Below are positions 26,981 through 36,866 of a stretch of DNA of 64,000 nucleotides, piece by piece (position 1 is the stretch's first letter; the number at the start of each line of letters is the position of its first letter). The DNA is from Deltaproteobacteria bacterium (GTDB lineage: Bacteria; Myxococcota_A; Polyangia; Polyangiales; JADJMO01), in NCBI GenBank assembly GCA_016182965.1, contig JACPFM010000021.1, forward strand, positions 1-64,000, in the 5' to 3' direction. The translations under genes were made by a program, and so were the position numbers. Under the pieces are notes generated by a model. It was not told where the DNA came from. It searched no databases and was given only the letters and a program-made list of their open reading frames with translations.

Positions 26981-28700
26981 TCAGCGCCGGGGGTCCCGCC
27001 GACGCCGGATCGCGATCGCGATCATGAACGCGATCGGCGCGAGGCCCATGCCGGGGGAGGTGCCGCGCGCGCCGACGGTGCAGCCGCCGTCGGACTCGTC
27101 CGAGGCGGTGGCGGTCGGGGGCTCGCACTGCTTGTTCCCGAGGTTGCACAAGAGCCGGTCTGGCACTCGGCGCTGGCGGTGCACTCCTTGCGGCAGGCGC
27201 CGAGCGCGGGATCGCAGAGGTACGCGCCGCACGCGGTCTCCGCGCCGTCGAAGCCGATCGAGCGGGTGAGGTCGTCTGCGCACTTCGACTGGCCGGGCAC
27301 GCACTTGCCGCTGACGCAGCCATACTTGTCGCTGCAGTCGGCGACGGTCGCGCACGAGGTCTTGCAGGCCTTGTCGGCGATGACGCCGCACACGCCGTCG
27401 GCGCCCGAGCCGCACGAACACACCGGCGGTCGAGAGCGTGTCGCCGACGGAGTCCAGACCGCCGGTGAGCAGGAGCTTGCTCCCGACCATCAGTGCCTCG
27501 CCGCCTCGCCGAGCCGTCGCGGGGCCGGTGGCGACGAACGCGCCGCTCGGCGACGGCAGCACGTCGGCGTCGCTCCCGTCGCCGGCGACGATCAGGTGAC
27601 CGGACGGGAGGATGAGCGCGGTGCCGTTGCGCGGCGACGTCATCGACGGACCCGCCGCGAAGGTGTTCGTGGCGGGGTTGAAGATCTCGGTCGTCGAGAG
27701 CGCGACGGTCGGTGCGCCGCCGGCGATGAGGACGCGGCCGTCCGAGAGGCGCGTGGCCGATCGTAGGTGCGCGCCGTGGCCATCGGCGCGGCGGTCGCGG
27801 CGTACGTCCCGGTGGTCGTGTGGATCTCGGCCGACGTGCTCCCGCCGCCCGCGATGAGCACCGCGCCGCTCGCGAGCGGGGTCGCGGTGAGCCCGCGCCT
27901 GGGGACCGCCATCGTGGGGGACAGCGCGATGGAGGTGCCGCCCACGGTGTCGTAGGCCTCGGCGGTCGAGTAGGTCTCGAACGCAGGTGTCGACGCGGCG
28001 CCCGAGACGCCGCCGTAGATCACCGGCTTGCCCGGTGGCGTGGTCCACACCACGGGCGCGATCCCGTTGCTGCGCCGTTGTCTGGCCATCGAGCCGGTCG
28101 CCGCGAAGGTGCCGGCCACCGGATCGTAGAGCTCCGCGGTCGACAGGCCGACGATCGTTCCACCGGTGGTCGTGCTGCCGCCGGCGACCAGCACCTTGCC
28201 CGTCGAGAGCAGGTGCGGCTTCGTCTCGACGCGCGGCGCTCCCATCGCGCACGTCGTTGCGAACGTGCCGGTCGTCGCGTCCCACAGCTCGGCGGTCGAC
28301 AAGGTTCCGGTGCCGAAGGAGCCGCCGACGAGCAGCGCCTTGGTCGACGATAGCGCGACGAGGCCGTGGCCCAGGCGCTTGGAGACCATCGCGCCGGTCG
28401 TCGTCCACGCCGGGCCGAGCAATGCAGGCGTCGCGACGTCGCCCCACGCGATGCGGACCGCGCACGTTCGCGCGCCGGGAGCGATCGGCGCTCGGGCCCC
28501 ACGGCGCGGCCGGGGCTCGCGTCGAACGCGCAACCCTCGACACGCACCGTCGCATCGACGCGCGCGCCGTCGCCGCCGATCAGGAACGGTGGGGCCATGC
28601 GGAGCCGCGGCGTCCCGTCGCGATCGAGGAGATCGAGGGTGCGCTCGACCAGGCGCACCCCGGCGACCTGGGGGCCGAGCGCGCGACCCCCTAGTGCCAC
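26981..28700 (-). pseudogene. Kelch-repeat surface protein with MYXO-CTERM-like tail, multiply frameshifted
   Basis: Coherent protein sequence continues through at least four frame changes. Kelch blades (for example GHGLVALSSTKALLVGG, LLSTGKVLVAGGS, LIVAGDGSDADVL) run from about 28400 to 27450, then a Cys-rich region (CKTSCATVADCSDKYGC) and a C-terminus with GMGLAPIAFMIAIAIRRRR, a membrane helix plus Arg cluster like MYXO-CTERM. Breaks fall near 28480, 27755, 27425 and 27130. No signal peptide is visible at the 5' end, where the frame simply begins at GTG 28700. Either a decayed gene or a poorly assembled locus; the intact product would have been a secreted propeller. Confidence 0.65.
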
Positions 28701-28776
28701 CCGGCCGATGTTTCGCCCGGTTTTTGCCCCGCAAGAGCAACCTCGCTGACCCCGGACGAGAGGAGCTTCCTGATCT

Positions 28777-28918
28777 CCGCGGGCTGAAGGTTCGCTGGGC
28801 TTGCTCGGACGTCCGCCGCAGGTTTGATCTCGGGAGCTCCGGTCTCGCCCTCCCGAAATGGTTCGTTGAGCCCCGCGAAGCGGGGCTTGGGCGAGCTGCC
28901 GTGGGCTTCAGCCCGCGG
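28777..28918. repeat. Palindromic intergenic repeat, 13-bp inverted ends
   Basis: CCGCGGGCTGAAG at 28777-28789 is matched by CTTCAGCCCGCGG at 28906-28918, and a hairpin AGCCCCGC-GAA-GCGGGGCT sits inside at 28869-28887. The ends carry the same CTGAAG/CTTCAG core as the element at 14549. It occupies most of the gene-free stretch 28701-29138; I see nothing else there. Confidence 0.6.
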
Positions 28919-29138
28919 TTACGGGGAATTCACGGAAACGCTTGCGGGACTGGTGAGTGCATCTCAGCAGGGCGCCTCGGCCTGCGAGTCGAAACAGGGC
29001 CGCACTTGCCCACGCCGATCATCGCGGCAAGACGAGACCCATCCCCGAGCGCATGGCGCGAGAATGCCGCTGCCGAGCGGGCGAAGCGAGCGAAGGCGGA
29101 GAGGCTCCGCCTCCGCCGAGGTACGCGTTCGGTCGCGG

Positions 29139-29651
29139 TCAGAGGTGCGACAGCGGGATGGGCAGGCCGATGGCGATCGACCCTCGGAGGCGCTCGGGGC
29201 CGACGAGATCCATCCCGAGGCCCGCGTCGACGAAGAAGTACTCGCTGAGCGGCGCGAGGACGCCGAAGCGCGGGCCGACGCCGAAGGCCGTCTGCTCCTG
29301 TCGCAGGTCGAAACGATCGGCGTGCGCGCGTATCTCGACGAACGGGCGCAGCTCCCAGAAGCCGCCAGGTGCGAACGCCAGGTACGTCTCGGCCGAGAGC
29401 AGCGGGGCGCGCTCGCCAGGCGGCGGTGCGTGCGCGCCGAAGCCCGCGCCGAAGCGGATGTCGTGCAGGGTCACGCCGAGGCGGGTGCCGAAGCCGAAGG
29501 CATCGAAGGTGTCACGTGGCGGCGGCGCGATGGACGATCGCGTCGCCTGCGCCGAGATGTCGAGCGTCTCGTTCAAGCTCGCGCGCGCGGTCGTCGCTGC
29601 CAAGAGCAGGGCGAGGGTCGCCGGGAGGAGGGCGCGCGGGGTCACGAGCAT
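29139..29651 (-). CDS. Outer-membrane beta-barrel-like protein
   Basis: 170 residues with a cleavable signal (LLPATLALLLAATTARA) and alternating hydrophobic strands with many Gly and aromatic residues (FGFGTRLGVTLHDIRFGAGFG, GGFWELRPFVEIRAH). It has the look of a small outer-membrane barrel. No specific family is recognised. Confidence 0.7.
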   Translation of the reverse strand: MLVTPRALLPATLALLLAATTARASLNETLDISAQATRSSIAPPPRDTFDAFGFGTRLGVTLHDIRFGAGFGAHAPPPGERAPLLSAETYLAFAPGGFWELRPFVEIRAHADRFDLRQEQTAFGVGPRFGVLAPLSEYFFVDAGLGMDLVGPERLRGSIAIGLPIPLSHL

Positions 29652-29718
29652 GGAACGGGAGGGAGGGCCGGGACCTTACACCTTGGATCGGACATGAAGC
29701 CGGGCACCGCCTCCACGG

Positions 29719-29901
29719 ATGATCGGCTCACGGTTCGTCGTGCCGCGCACGTGGCTCGTCTTCGTGAGCCATGGGGATTGTCGAGTCCTGCAGCGGTTCA
29801 CGCGGCGCGGACGCGCCGCACTCGCTCACGTGCTCGAGGCGGTGGATGCGGCCGTGCAGTCACGTTCCGACATCGCACACATCGTGTGGCAAGAGCGATA
29901 G
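29719..29901 (+). CDS. Possible small protein, unsupported function
   Basis: A 60-residue frame (MIGSRFVVPRTWLVFV...) with plausible composition between two minus-strand genes. No ribosome site stands out and I recognise no motif. It is listed only because the 300-bp gap holds nothing else. Confidence 0.2.
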   Translation: MIGSRFVVPRTWLVFVSHGDCRVLQRFTRRGRAALAHVLEAVDAAVQSRSDIAHIVWQER

Positions 29902-29950
29902 TCGCTTGGCCGGCTCGGCCGCTCGCTGGGGCTTGGCGCGATAGCGACTC

Positions 29951-30562
29951 TCACCACGGCCCGGCTCTCGTCCACCCCACCCGCAGCAGCCAACCGCTCG
30001 GCGACGCCACGAGGTCGGCGGCAGCGAGTGACGAGAACGCGTCGACCGATTCACCGGTCACGCGCGTGCCCCAACGCGCGAGGTGGACGAAGCGATTGCC
30101 CACGACGTAGCGGAGCGCGTTGCGCACCTCGGTGGGCGTGGCGAGGACGTGCTCGTGATAGCGGTCGGACAGGCGGCGGCCGCGGGCGCGCATGGCGCGG
30201 TTGAGACCGAGCGCGACGCGAATGAGCAGGGCGCGGAGGCCGTTGCTCATGGCCCGCCGGTCGGACGCCTCGGTGACGAGGTGCAGATGGTCGTGCTGCA
30301 CCGAGAAGTGCACGACGCGGAAGTCGGCCCGCCGCCGCACCGCCGCGAGGGCCGCGCGGATGGGCGCGAAGCAGCGTTGGCTGCGCAGGTTCCACGTGCC
30401 GCGCGCGACGCGCACGGTGACGTGGTGCGGCCGGTGCCGCGAGACGCCCGGCCTCGTCGTGTGCGGCATGCGCTCGCTGCGCCTCGAGCCCGGCGGTCGA
30501 CCCGCGCCGGCGCGCGGGCCGCCCCACCGGTGCGGAAAGGGAATGACGACCTGTTCGGTCAT
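29951..30562 (-). CDS. REP-associated tyrosine transposase (RAYT, Y1/TnpA_REP family)
   Basis: 203 residues from ATG 30562. HDHLHL (within FSVQHDHLHLVTEA) is the HUH metal-binding pair of the IS200/IS605-like Y1 fold, and LRYVVGNRFVHL carries the catalytic Tyr in the usual A/R-Y-V-x-N setting. RAYTs are single-copy, domesticated transposases linked to REP palindromes, which they cut and may mobilise. No IS ends flank this gene, but palindromic repeats occur at 14549, 21576, 28777 and 58589. It is 2 kb from the frameshifted Kelch gene. Confidence 0.85.
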   Translation of the reverse strand: MTEQVVIPFPHRWGGPRAGAGRPPGSRRSERMPHTTRPGVSRHRPHHVTVRVARGTWNLRSQRCFAPIRAALAAVRRRADFRVVHFSVQHDHLHLVTEASDRRAMSNGLRALLIRVALGLNRAMRARGRRLSDRYHEHVLATPTEVRNALRYVVGNRFVHLARWGTRVTGESVDAFSSLAAADLVASPSGWLLRVGWTRAGPW

Positions 30563-31163
30563 GAATGCGTAGTAACGCATTTCGGTGAATCGCCAACTCG
30601 CTGCGGACATTTCGTGTCCTCGCTGAGTGGAGTTGGCGGAGCCGTGGAGGAACGCCGCGACATGCGCTGGGAATCGAGTTGGACGACTCGCCAGGGTCCC
30701 CTTGTCATCGGTCGTCATCGACTCGAGCGACCTTGGACCGACACGCCACGGTCGGATTCGTAGGTCGCGTCCAACGGCCCGCCGCGTCCGCCTGCGCGCC
30801 GCGTCCGCTTGCGCGTTCGCGTTCGCCTCAGCGCCGCACGTTCGCCCGCCGTGGCGCCCGGATCGGTCGTCGGTCATCGCCGCTGCCCCGAGCGGCGACA
30901 CGCCGGACGTCCGAGAAGCGCGACCGATGACCTCGAATATCGGCGTATGTTGCCGTGAACGCGCGCGCAGGAGCGAGGGCGGCAGCGGCGGAGCGCGGCC
31001 AGGCGCACGTCAGCCACCGCGCGCCAAATCCAGGTGAGATGTCTGGGACGCGCACCCGGCAGACCCGTGCGGCCGCACGTCGCACGTGCGACGGATTGCC
31101 TCGAGGGCAGACCACGCCGCGCGGCAAGATCCGCGTGCACGCGGTTTGCAGCGCGTCGGGCAC
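30563..31163. other. Intergenic region, no gene seen
   Basis: About 600 bp upstream of both the RAYT (minus) and the next lipoprotein (plus). It is simple, Arg/Cys-codon-like GC-rich sequence with repeats of CGCGTTCGCGTTCGCC type near 30810; I see no supported gene or RNA. Confidence 0.4.
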
Positions 31164-31451
31164 ATGCGCGACACGACGTTTGGCGTGATCGTCCTCGGGC
31201 TCACCCTGCTCGCCTGCAAGACCGCGCCGCCCACGCCGCCGCTCGCGGCGTCGCTGCAGAACCGAGTCGTCAACGAGCTCGGGTGCCCGGCCGCGCGAGT
31301 GCTCGTCACGCCCCTTGGCGCGGGAGCGTACAAGGTCGACGCGTGCGGCCACCGCGCGACGTACTCGTGTACCCGGCGCCGCGAGTACCTCAGAGGGGAC
31401 TTTGCACCGCGCGTCATCGATCAGTGCATTCGCGAGCCTTCGCTCGAGTGA
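31164..31451 (+). CDS. Small lipoprotein, unknown function
   Basis: ATG 31164 starts MRDTTFGVIVLGLTLLAC, a lipoprotein signal; the frame's upstream part (to 31086) is unlikely to be translated. The 95-residue product has two further Cys (CPAARVLV and CTRRREY region) and a YKVDACGHRATYSC segment seen in other small myxobacterial lipoproteins, including the one at 3614 in outline. No function is known. Confidence 0.7.
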   Translation: MRDTTFGVIVLGLTLLACKTAPPTPPLAASLQNRVVNELGCPAARVLVTPLGAGAYKVDACGHRATYSCTRRREYLRGDFAPRVIDQCIREPSLE

Positions 31452-31548
31452 CGGCCGGCGGCAGCCCGCACGATCGTGGTAGGGTCATCGAGGCGCGCCA
31501 TCGCACGATGCGTCGAGGCGAATCGGGGGGGCGCTGGAGCCGCTTGCC

Positions 31549-31959
31549 ATGTCGCCGAATCGCCTGCTGGTCGTCGCCGCGCTGCTCGTCGCCTGCGCGG
31601 CCGAGAAGGGAACCGTCGTCTCCCCTCACGCGAACGGTCCCTCGGAGCGCGCGTCGGTCCCGCCTCCGGCGTCGTCGCCGTCAGCGTCGTCGCCGTCAGC
31701 GTCATCGCAGTCAGCGTCGTCGCCGTCAGCGTCGTCGCCGTCAGCGTCATCGACCTCGGGGGCGACGCCACCAAATGCCCCGGCGCCGAAGGCGAGCGGC
31801 GTTCCCGCGAGCGACCTGTGCGCCGGCGCCGATCTCGAGAGCGGCCAATGCAAGTGCGCGCACCTACGGTGCATGGACATCTGCTGCCCGAAAGGATGGG
31901 CGTGCGCGCACCAGGGAGCCGGCGGATGGAGCAAGTGCATCAGGCCGCCGAAGCCGTGA
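31549..31959 (+). CDS. Lipoprotein with SASSP tandem repeats and Cys-rich C-terminus
   Basis: The 136-residue product has a lipoprotein signal (MSPNRLLVVAALLVAC). Residues about 40-65 are perfect S-A-S-S-P pentads encoded by a 15-bp DNA repeat (GTCGCCGTCAGCGTC unit, about 31671-31755). The C-terminal about 45 residues hold eight Cys (CKCAHLRCMDICCPKGWAC), probably disulfide-knotted outside the cell. No enzyme motif is visible. Confidence 0.7.
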   Translation: MSPNRLLVVAALLVACAAEKGTVVSPHANGPSERASVPPPASSPSASSPSASSQSASSPSASSPSASSTSGATPPNAPAPKASGVPASDLCAGADLESGQCKCAHLRCMDICCPKGWACAHQGAGGWSKCIRPPKP

Positions 31960-32007
31960 CGGCGCCTCTACGCGTCGGGTCACCCGCACCTCGCTGCGCT
32001 CGGTGCG

Positions 32008-34829
32008 TCAGCGCTTGCCCTCCTGGAAGGTCACCTTCAGCTTCACTTCCTTCCCCTCGCGGAGCACCACCGCCTCGACCGTCTCGCCGGGCTTGCTCGA
32101 GTTCAAGACGAACATCAGGTCCTCGACGCTCGCGATCTCGTTGCCGCCGAGGCGCACGAGGACGTCGCCGCGCTTCATGCCGCCCTTGTCGGCGCCGCCG
32201 CCGGGGCGCACGCCCGACAGCAACACGCCCTTCTTGCCGGGGCCGGGGCCTCCGTAGTCGGGGATGGTGCCGAGCGAGGCGTTGAAGCTGCGCGCGTCGC
32301 CGCGCGGGGCGGGGCCGGCGGCGCCGCGCACGTAGGTGAGGGGCTGGTCGCGGTTGGCGGTGACGCCGCCGAGCGCGGCGACGATGCGGCCGATCTGCGC
32401 GGCGCCGGCGGCGTTGATCTTGTCGGCGCTGTCGTCGGGCTTGTGGTAGTCGGAGTGCGCGCCGGTGAAGAAGTGCAGCACCGGCACGCCGGCGGCGTAG
32501 AAGGGCATCTGATCGCTCGGGCCGTAGCCGTCGCCGGTCATCCCGCACTCGACGCGCGCGTCGTCGCACGCGGCGCGCACGAGGCCGGGCCACTCGGTGG
32601 CGGTCTCGGTGCCGAGCACGGTCAGCTTGTTCTCGCGCATGCGACCGACCATGTCGAGGTTGAGCATCGCGAAGACCTCGGTCGGCGCGAGGCTGTCCTT
32701 CTTCGCGCCGAGCAGCGTCCGCACGAAGTGGGACGAGCCGATCACGCCCGACTCCTCGCCGGAGAACAGCACGAAGACCGCACCACGGCGGTGCCCGAGG
32801 CGTTGTCGTCGGCGCCGAGGTGCGGATCGCTCGACTGCGGGGCGAGCGAGTGGCGCCCGCCGTGGCCGAGGTGATCGTAGTGCGCGCCGATCACCAGCAC
32901 GCCCGGCAGCTTGCCGCCGGTCTTCGGCTCGGCGGCGAGCCGGCCGACCACGTTGAACGCCTCGCCCTTGATCGTCGCGAGCTTCACGACGACCGACGCC
33001 GTGATCGTCGCCTTCTTCGCGAGCTTCTCGACGAGCGGCGCGCCGATCGCGCGCTTGACCGCGACCACGGGCAGGCCCGCGTCGCTGTACCCTTCGGGCT
33101 GCAGCGGCGGGAGCTTCGCCTCCTGCGGCGGCTTCCGGTCGGGCGGCGCGCTCGCGGGCTTCTCGGGCACGTCGACGACCACCAGCGCGGCGGCGCCCTT
33201 CTGCTTCGCGGTCCATGCCTTGCGGCGGATGTCGCCGTAGCGGCGCTGCGCCTCGGGCGTCTTCAGCTTGTCGTGCTCCGGCACGAAGCGCCGGACCACG
33301 ACGATCTTCCCCTTCGCGTTCAGGCCGGCGTAGTCGTCGATGCCGAGCTCCGTCGCGGTGATGCCGTAGCCGGCGAACGCGAGCTGCCCCTTGGCGCTCG
33401 CCTTCTCCGGCGAGTAGCCGAGCACCACGAAGTCCTGGTCGCCGAGCGCGCCGGATCCGAGATCGACCTTGGTGCCGGCTTCCGTCTTCAGCTCGGTCAC
33501 CACGGTGAACTTCTGGCGGAACGCACCGAGATCGCCGGCGGGCGCGAGGCCGATCGACGAGAGCTGCTTCTCGAGCCACGCGCCGGACTCCTCGAGCCCC
33601 TTGGTGCCGAGGCCGCGCCCCTCGCGCGCGGGATCGGCGAGCCACGACACGTCGGCCTTCACGCGATCGGCGGCCGTCTCGACGCGCGCGCCGCCGGCGT
33701 CGATCCACTCGGCGAGGAACACGTTGGTGTCGTGCTTGCCGGGCGGCGTGGCGCGGTTCGAGGAGAACGCGAGGTGCTTGCCGTCGGGCGAGAACATCGG
33801 GAACCCGTCGAAGCCCTTGGCGAAGGTGACGCGCTCGAGGCCGGTGCCGTCGACGTTCACCGCCCAGAGGTCGAACTCGCGGCCCTTCGGGTCGCCCTGG
33901 TTGGAGGAGAAGAGGATCCGCCTCTGCGACGGGTGCCAGTACGGGGCGAACGACGCCGCGTCGAGCCAGGTGATCTGTTGAGCGTCGCTGCCGTCGGCGT
34001 TGGCGACCCAGAGCTCGAGCTTCCCCGGCTTCACGAGCCGCTTGCCGAGCAGCTCACGGAACTCGTCGAGCTCCTTGCCCGGTCGCGGCCGCGACGCGCG
34101 CCACACGATGCGCGAGCAGTCGGCGTTGAAGAACGCGCCGCCGTCGTAGCCGGGGAGGCTCGTGAGGCGCTTCACGTTCTTGCCGTCGCGGTCCATGCGA
34201 TAGAGGTCGATGTCGCCGTCGCGCGTCGAGGTGAAGACGATCGAGCCGTCCTTGGCGCAGACGGTCGCCTCCGCGTCGTAGCCGGTGGTCTCGGTGAGCC
34301 GCACGACGCCGCTGCCGTCGGCCTTCGCCTTGAAGATGTCGTAGCTGTCGTAGAGCGCCCAGAGGTAGTCCTTGCCGTGCGGGGGCTTCGGCGGGCACGC
34401 GTCGCCCCCGAGGTGGGTCGAGGCGTAGAGGACCTCCTGATCACCCGGGAAGAAGTACGAGCAGGTCGTCGCGCCCTTGCCGCTCGACACCGGCGTCATC
34501 ACCGGGAGCCGCGTGGGGTCGGGCCCGAGCGCCGGCATGCGGTAGATGCGATCGCAACCCTCGTCGCCCCTGCGCGCCTGCAGGATGAGCTGCTTGCCGT
34601 CGAACGACCAGTAGGCCTCGGCGTTCTCGCCTTCCGTCGTGAGCTGTCGCAACGCGCCGAAGTGCACCTCCTCGGGCAGCGGCTTCGCCGGTGGCGCGCT
34701 CGGCGCAGCGGCGACGGGCGGAGGCGTCGGGCTGACGGGCGCGCCCGCGGCGCAGCCGGTCGAGATGATCGCGAGGAGCGCTGCAACGGAGAGCTGGGAG
34801 GGCAGGGGCACGAGGCGCATGGTACGCAT
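32008..34829 (-). pseudogene. M28-family aminopeptidase lipoprotein with TolB repeats, broken by a deletion/frameshift
   Basis: The N-terminal frame begins MRTMRLVPLPSQLS with a lipobox (STGC), then TolB/WD40 blades, a PA-like domain and the M28 metal ligands GAHYDHLG and GADDNASG. At about 32775 the frame changes: the next frame continues VFVLFSGEESG (catalytic Glu pair), LNLDMVGR and HSDYHKPDD, then a PDZ-like end with GDVLVRLGGNEIASVEDLM. About 20-25 residues normally present between DNASG and FSGEE are missing as well as the frame. Without that defect it would be a complete secreted zinc aminopeptidase. Real decay or assembly error cannot be told apart. Confidence 0.75.
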
Positions 34830-34883
34830 TCGGCCCTGGGTTGGCGCGCCAACGAGCGCCTCATCACCGCGGAAGCGTGCGCG

Positions 34884-36788
34884 TCATGGTCGACCAGCGA
34901 GTGGGTCGGCGCTCGCCGCGGGAGCGGGCGGGGAGGTCGGCAGCGTCACCGTGAACGTCGAGCCCGCGCCGGGCGACGACTCGGCGCCGAGCGTGCCTCC
35001 GTGGGCGCGCACGATCTCTCCGGCGATGTGCAGCCCGAGGCCGAGCCCTCCGTACTGCCTCGCCGACACCGCGCGCTCGAAGCGTCCGAAGATCCTCGAG
35101 AGGTCCGCCTTCGCGATCCCGATGCCGTGATCGATCACGCGCAGGCGCGCCTGCTCCGCGTCGCGGTCGACCTCGCACTCGATCGGCGCGCCCGGCCCGT
35201 ACTTGATCGCGTTCGACACCAGGTTCGAGACGACCTGGTCGATCCGGAGCCGATCCCAGTGTCCGTTCACGACCGCGCTCCGCCGGAGGACGAGCGCGCA
35301 GCCGGCGCGGGTCGCTTCGTCGCGGAAGCGCGCGAGGACCTCCGAGACGAGCTCTCCGAGCTCGACGTCCTCCGGCTGCAGCGGGAAGCGCCCCGTCGCG
35401 ATGCGCGACGCGTCGAGCAGGCTCTCGATCAGCTGCGTCAGCCGGCGCACCTGTTGCTTTGCGAGGCCCAGGCGCGCCCTCTCGGCGGGGTCCTCCTGAC
35501 TGCGGCGCCCGAGGGCCTCGATTGTCAGATGGAGCGACGTGAGCGGCGTCTTGAGCTCGTGCGATGCGATGCTAAGGAACTGATCGCGCGCGGCGATCGC
35601 CTCCTGGGCCTTGCGGTAGTGCGCGGCGTTGTCGATCGCCGAGGCGCACCGACGCGCGAGCTCCTCCGCGCGGGCGACGTCGCGCAGCCCGAAGGCGCCC
35701 GGCTCGTTCGCGATGAGCGACACCGTGCCGAGCGTCCGCCCGCTCGAGACGAGCGGGACGATGATGTACGACCGGCCGCCGAGCTCGCGCAGGCGCTGCA
35801 GGTGCACTTCGTCCGTCGTCGAGACCGGCAGCCCGCCGCCGGGCCGCAGCTTCGATTCGTCGAGTTGGCGCACGAGCGTCTGGCCGGAGCGCACGGCGAG
35901 CGCGACGCCCTCCGGGGCGTCCTTGTCGAGCTTCGTCGCGAGGACGAGCGCGTCGACGAGGGGCTGCTTCGCCGGATCGCGGTGCGCGCCCGCGACGCGA
36001 CGGAGCTCGCCACCTTCCTCCACGAGGTCGACCACGCTCCACGTCGCGAGCGTGCGCACCGCGAGCCTGACCACCCTCGCGAGCGTCTGCTCGAGATCGA
36101 GCGACGACGCGAGCACCACGCTCGACTCCGCGAGGAAGCTGCGCCACGACTCCTCGCGCCTCCGCTCGGTGATCTCCGCCTCGAGCTGCTCGAGGTGCCG
36201 CGCGCGCTCGACCGCAAGCGCGACGACCTTCGCGAGCGCGTTGATGAGGGCGCGTTCGTGGAGCGTCAGCCCCATGCGGCCCTTGTAGATCAGGTTGAGC
36301 GCGCCGATCGCGCGCCCTGCGACCGAGAGCGGGACCGACGCGAGGCCTGCGAAGCCCTCCTTGCCGAGGAGGCGCCGCACCTTCGGCGCCGTGCGGGCGT
36401 CGTGCGCGACGTCCTCGCTCGTCACGAGCTCGCCGCGGCCGACCGCCAGGCCGGTCAGGCTCCCTTCGACGGGCAGCGTCTGCGCGGCGCGCAACACGTC
36501 GTCGCCGAAGCCTCGTGCGCCCATCAGCTCGAGCGTCTGGCCGCCCGAATCGAGCGCGAAGATCGCCACGCCCGGAAAGTGCGTGAACGCGCCCACCGCG
36601 TCGAGCGTGCGGCGGAACACGTCGTGGACGTCCGTGGCGAGGAGCAGCGCGTCGGTGACCGCGTTCACCGCGCGCAGCGCCTTGGCGTGCGCCTCGAGCT
36701 CGGCGCGTGACATCTCCGCGACGGCGTCCACGTCGCGCAGATGGCGGGCCGTCGGGGCGTGCGCGGCGGTCGGCTTGTGGCGGCCCAC
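34884..36788 (-). CDS. Soluble sensor histidine kinase with two GAF domains
   Basis: 634 residues: GAF 1 (about 40-195), GAF 2 (about 215-385), HisKA with His410 in SIASHELKTPLTS, and HATPase_c with the N box (SNLVSNAIKYG), G1 (DHGIGI) and G2 (GGLGLGLHIAGEI). No membrane segment is seen, so it is cytosolic. It lacks a receiver domain and no response regulator is adjacent; orphan kinases of this type are frequent in myxobacteria. Autophosphorylation at His410 is expected; the GAF ligand is unknown. Confidence 0.92.
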   Translation of the reverse strand: MGRHKPTAAHAPTARHLRDVDAVAEMSRAELEAHAKALRAVNAVTDALLLATDVHDVFRRTLDAVGAFTHFPGVAIFALDSGGQTLELMGARGFGDDVLRAAQTLPVEGSLTGLAVGRGELVTSEDVAHDARTAPKVRRLLGKEGFAGLASVPLSVAGRAIGALNLIYKGRMGLTLHERALINALAKVVALAVERARHLEQLEAEITERRREESWRSFLAESSVVLASSLDLEQTLARVVRLAVRTLATWSVVDLVEEGGELRRVAGAHRDPAKQPLVDALVLATKLDKDAPEGVALAVRSGQTLVRQLDESKLRPGGGLPVSTTDEVHLQRLRELGGRSYIIVPLVSSGRTLGTVSLIANEPGAFGLRDVARAEELARRCASAIDNAAHYRKAQEAIAARDQFLSIASHELKTPLTSLHLTIEALGRRSQEDPAERARLGLAKQQVRRLTQLIESLLDASRIATGRFPLQPEDVELGELVSEVLARFRDEATRAGCALVLRRSAVVNGHWDRLRIDQVVSNLVSNAIKYGPGAPIECEVDRDAEQARLRVIDHGIGIAKADLSRIFGRFERAVSARQYGGLGLGLHIAGEIVRAHGGTLGAESSPGAGSTFTVTLPTSPPAPAASADPLAGRP

Positions 36789-36866
36789 CTTGGAAGAGTA
36801 AGAACGCCTTCGGCGACGCGCAGCGCGTGACCGGCGAGCTCGACGCAGCGACGGCGGTGCGCCTGA

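Noticed and set aside
27420..27430. In-frame stops of the Kelch gene as selenocysteine codons
   Set aside because: The following family sequence continues in a different frame, so these are frameshifts; no SECIS-like hairpin at a valid distance was seen.
32820..36710. 1296-codon plus-strand open frame over the M28 peptidase and sensor kinase
   Set aside because: Antisense shadow of GC-rich minus-strand genes; composition is Arg/Gly/Ala/Glu with no motif, and the opposite strand has complete domains.
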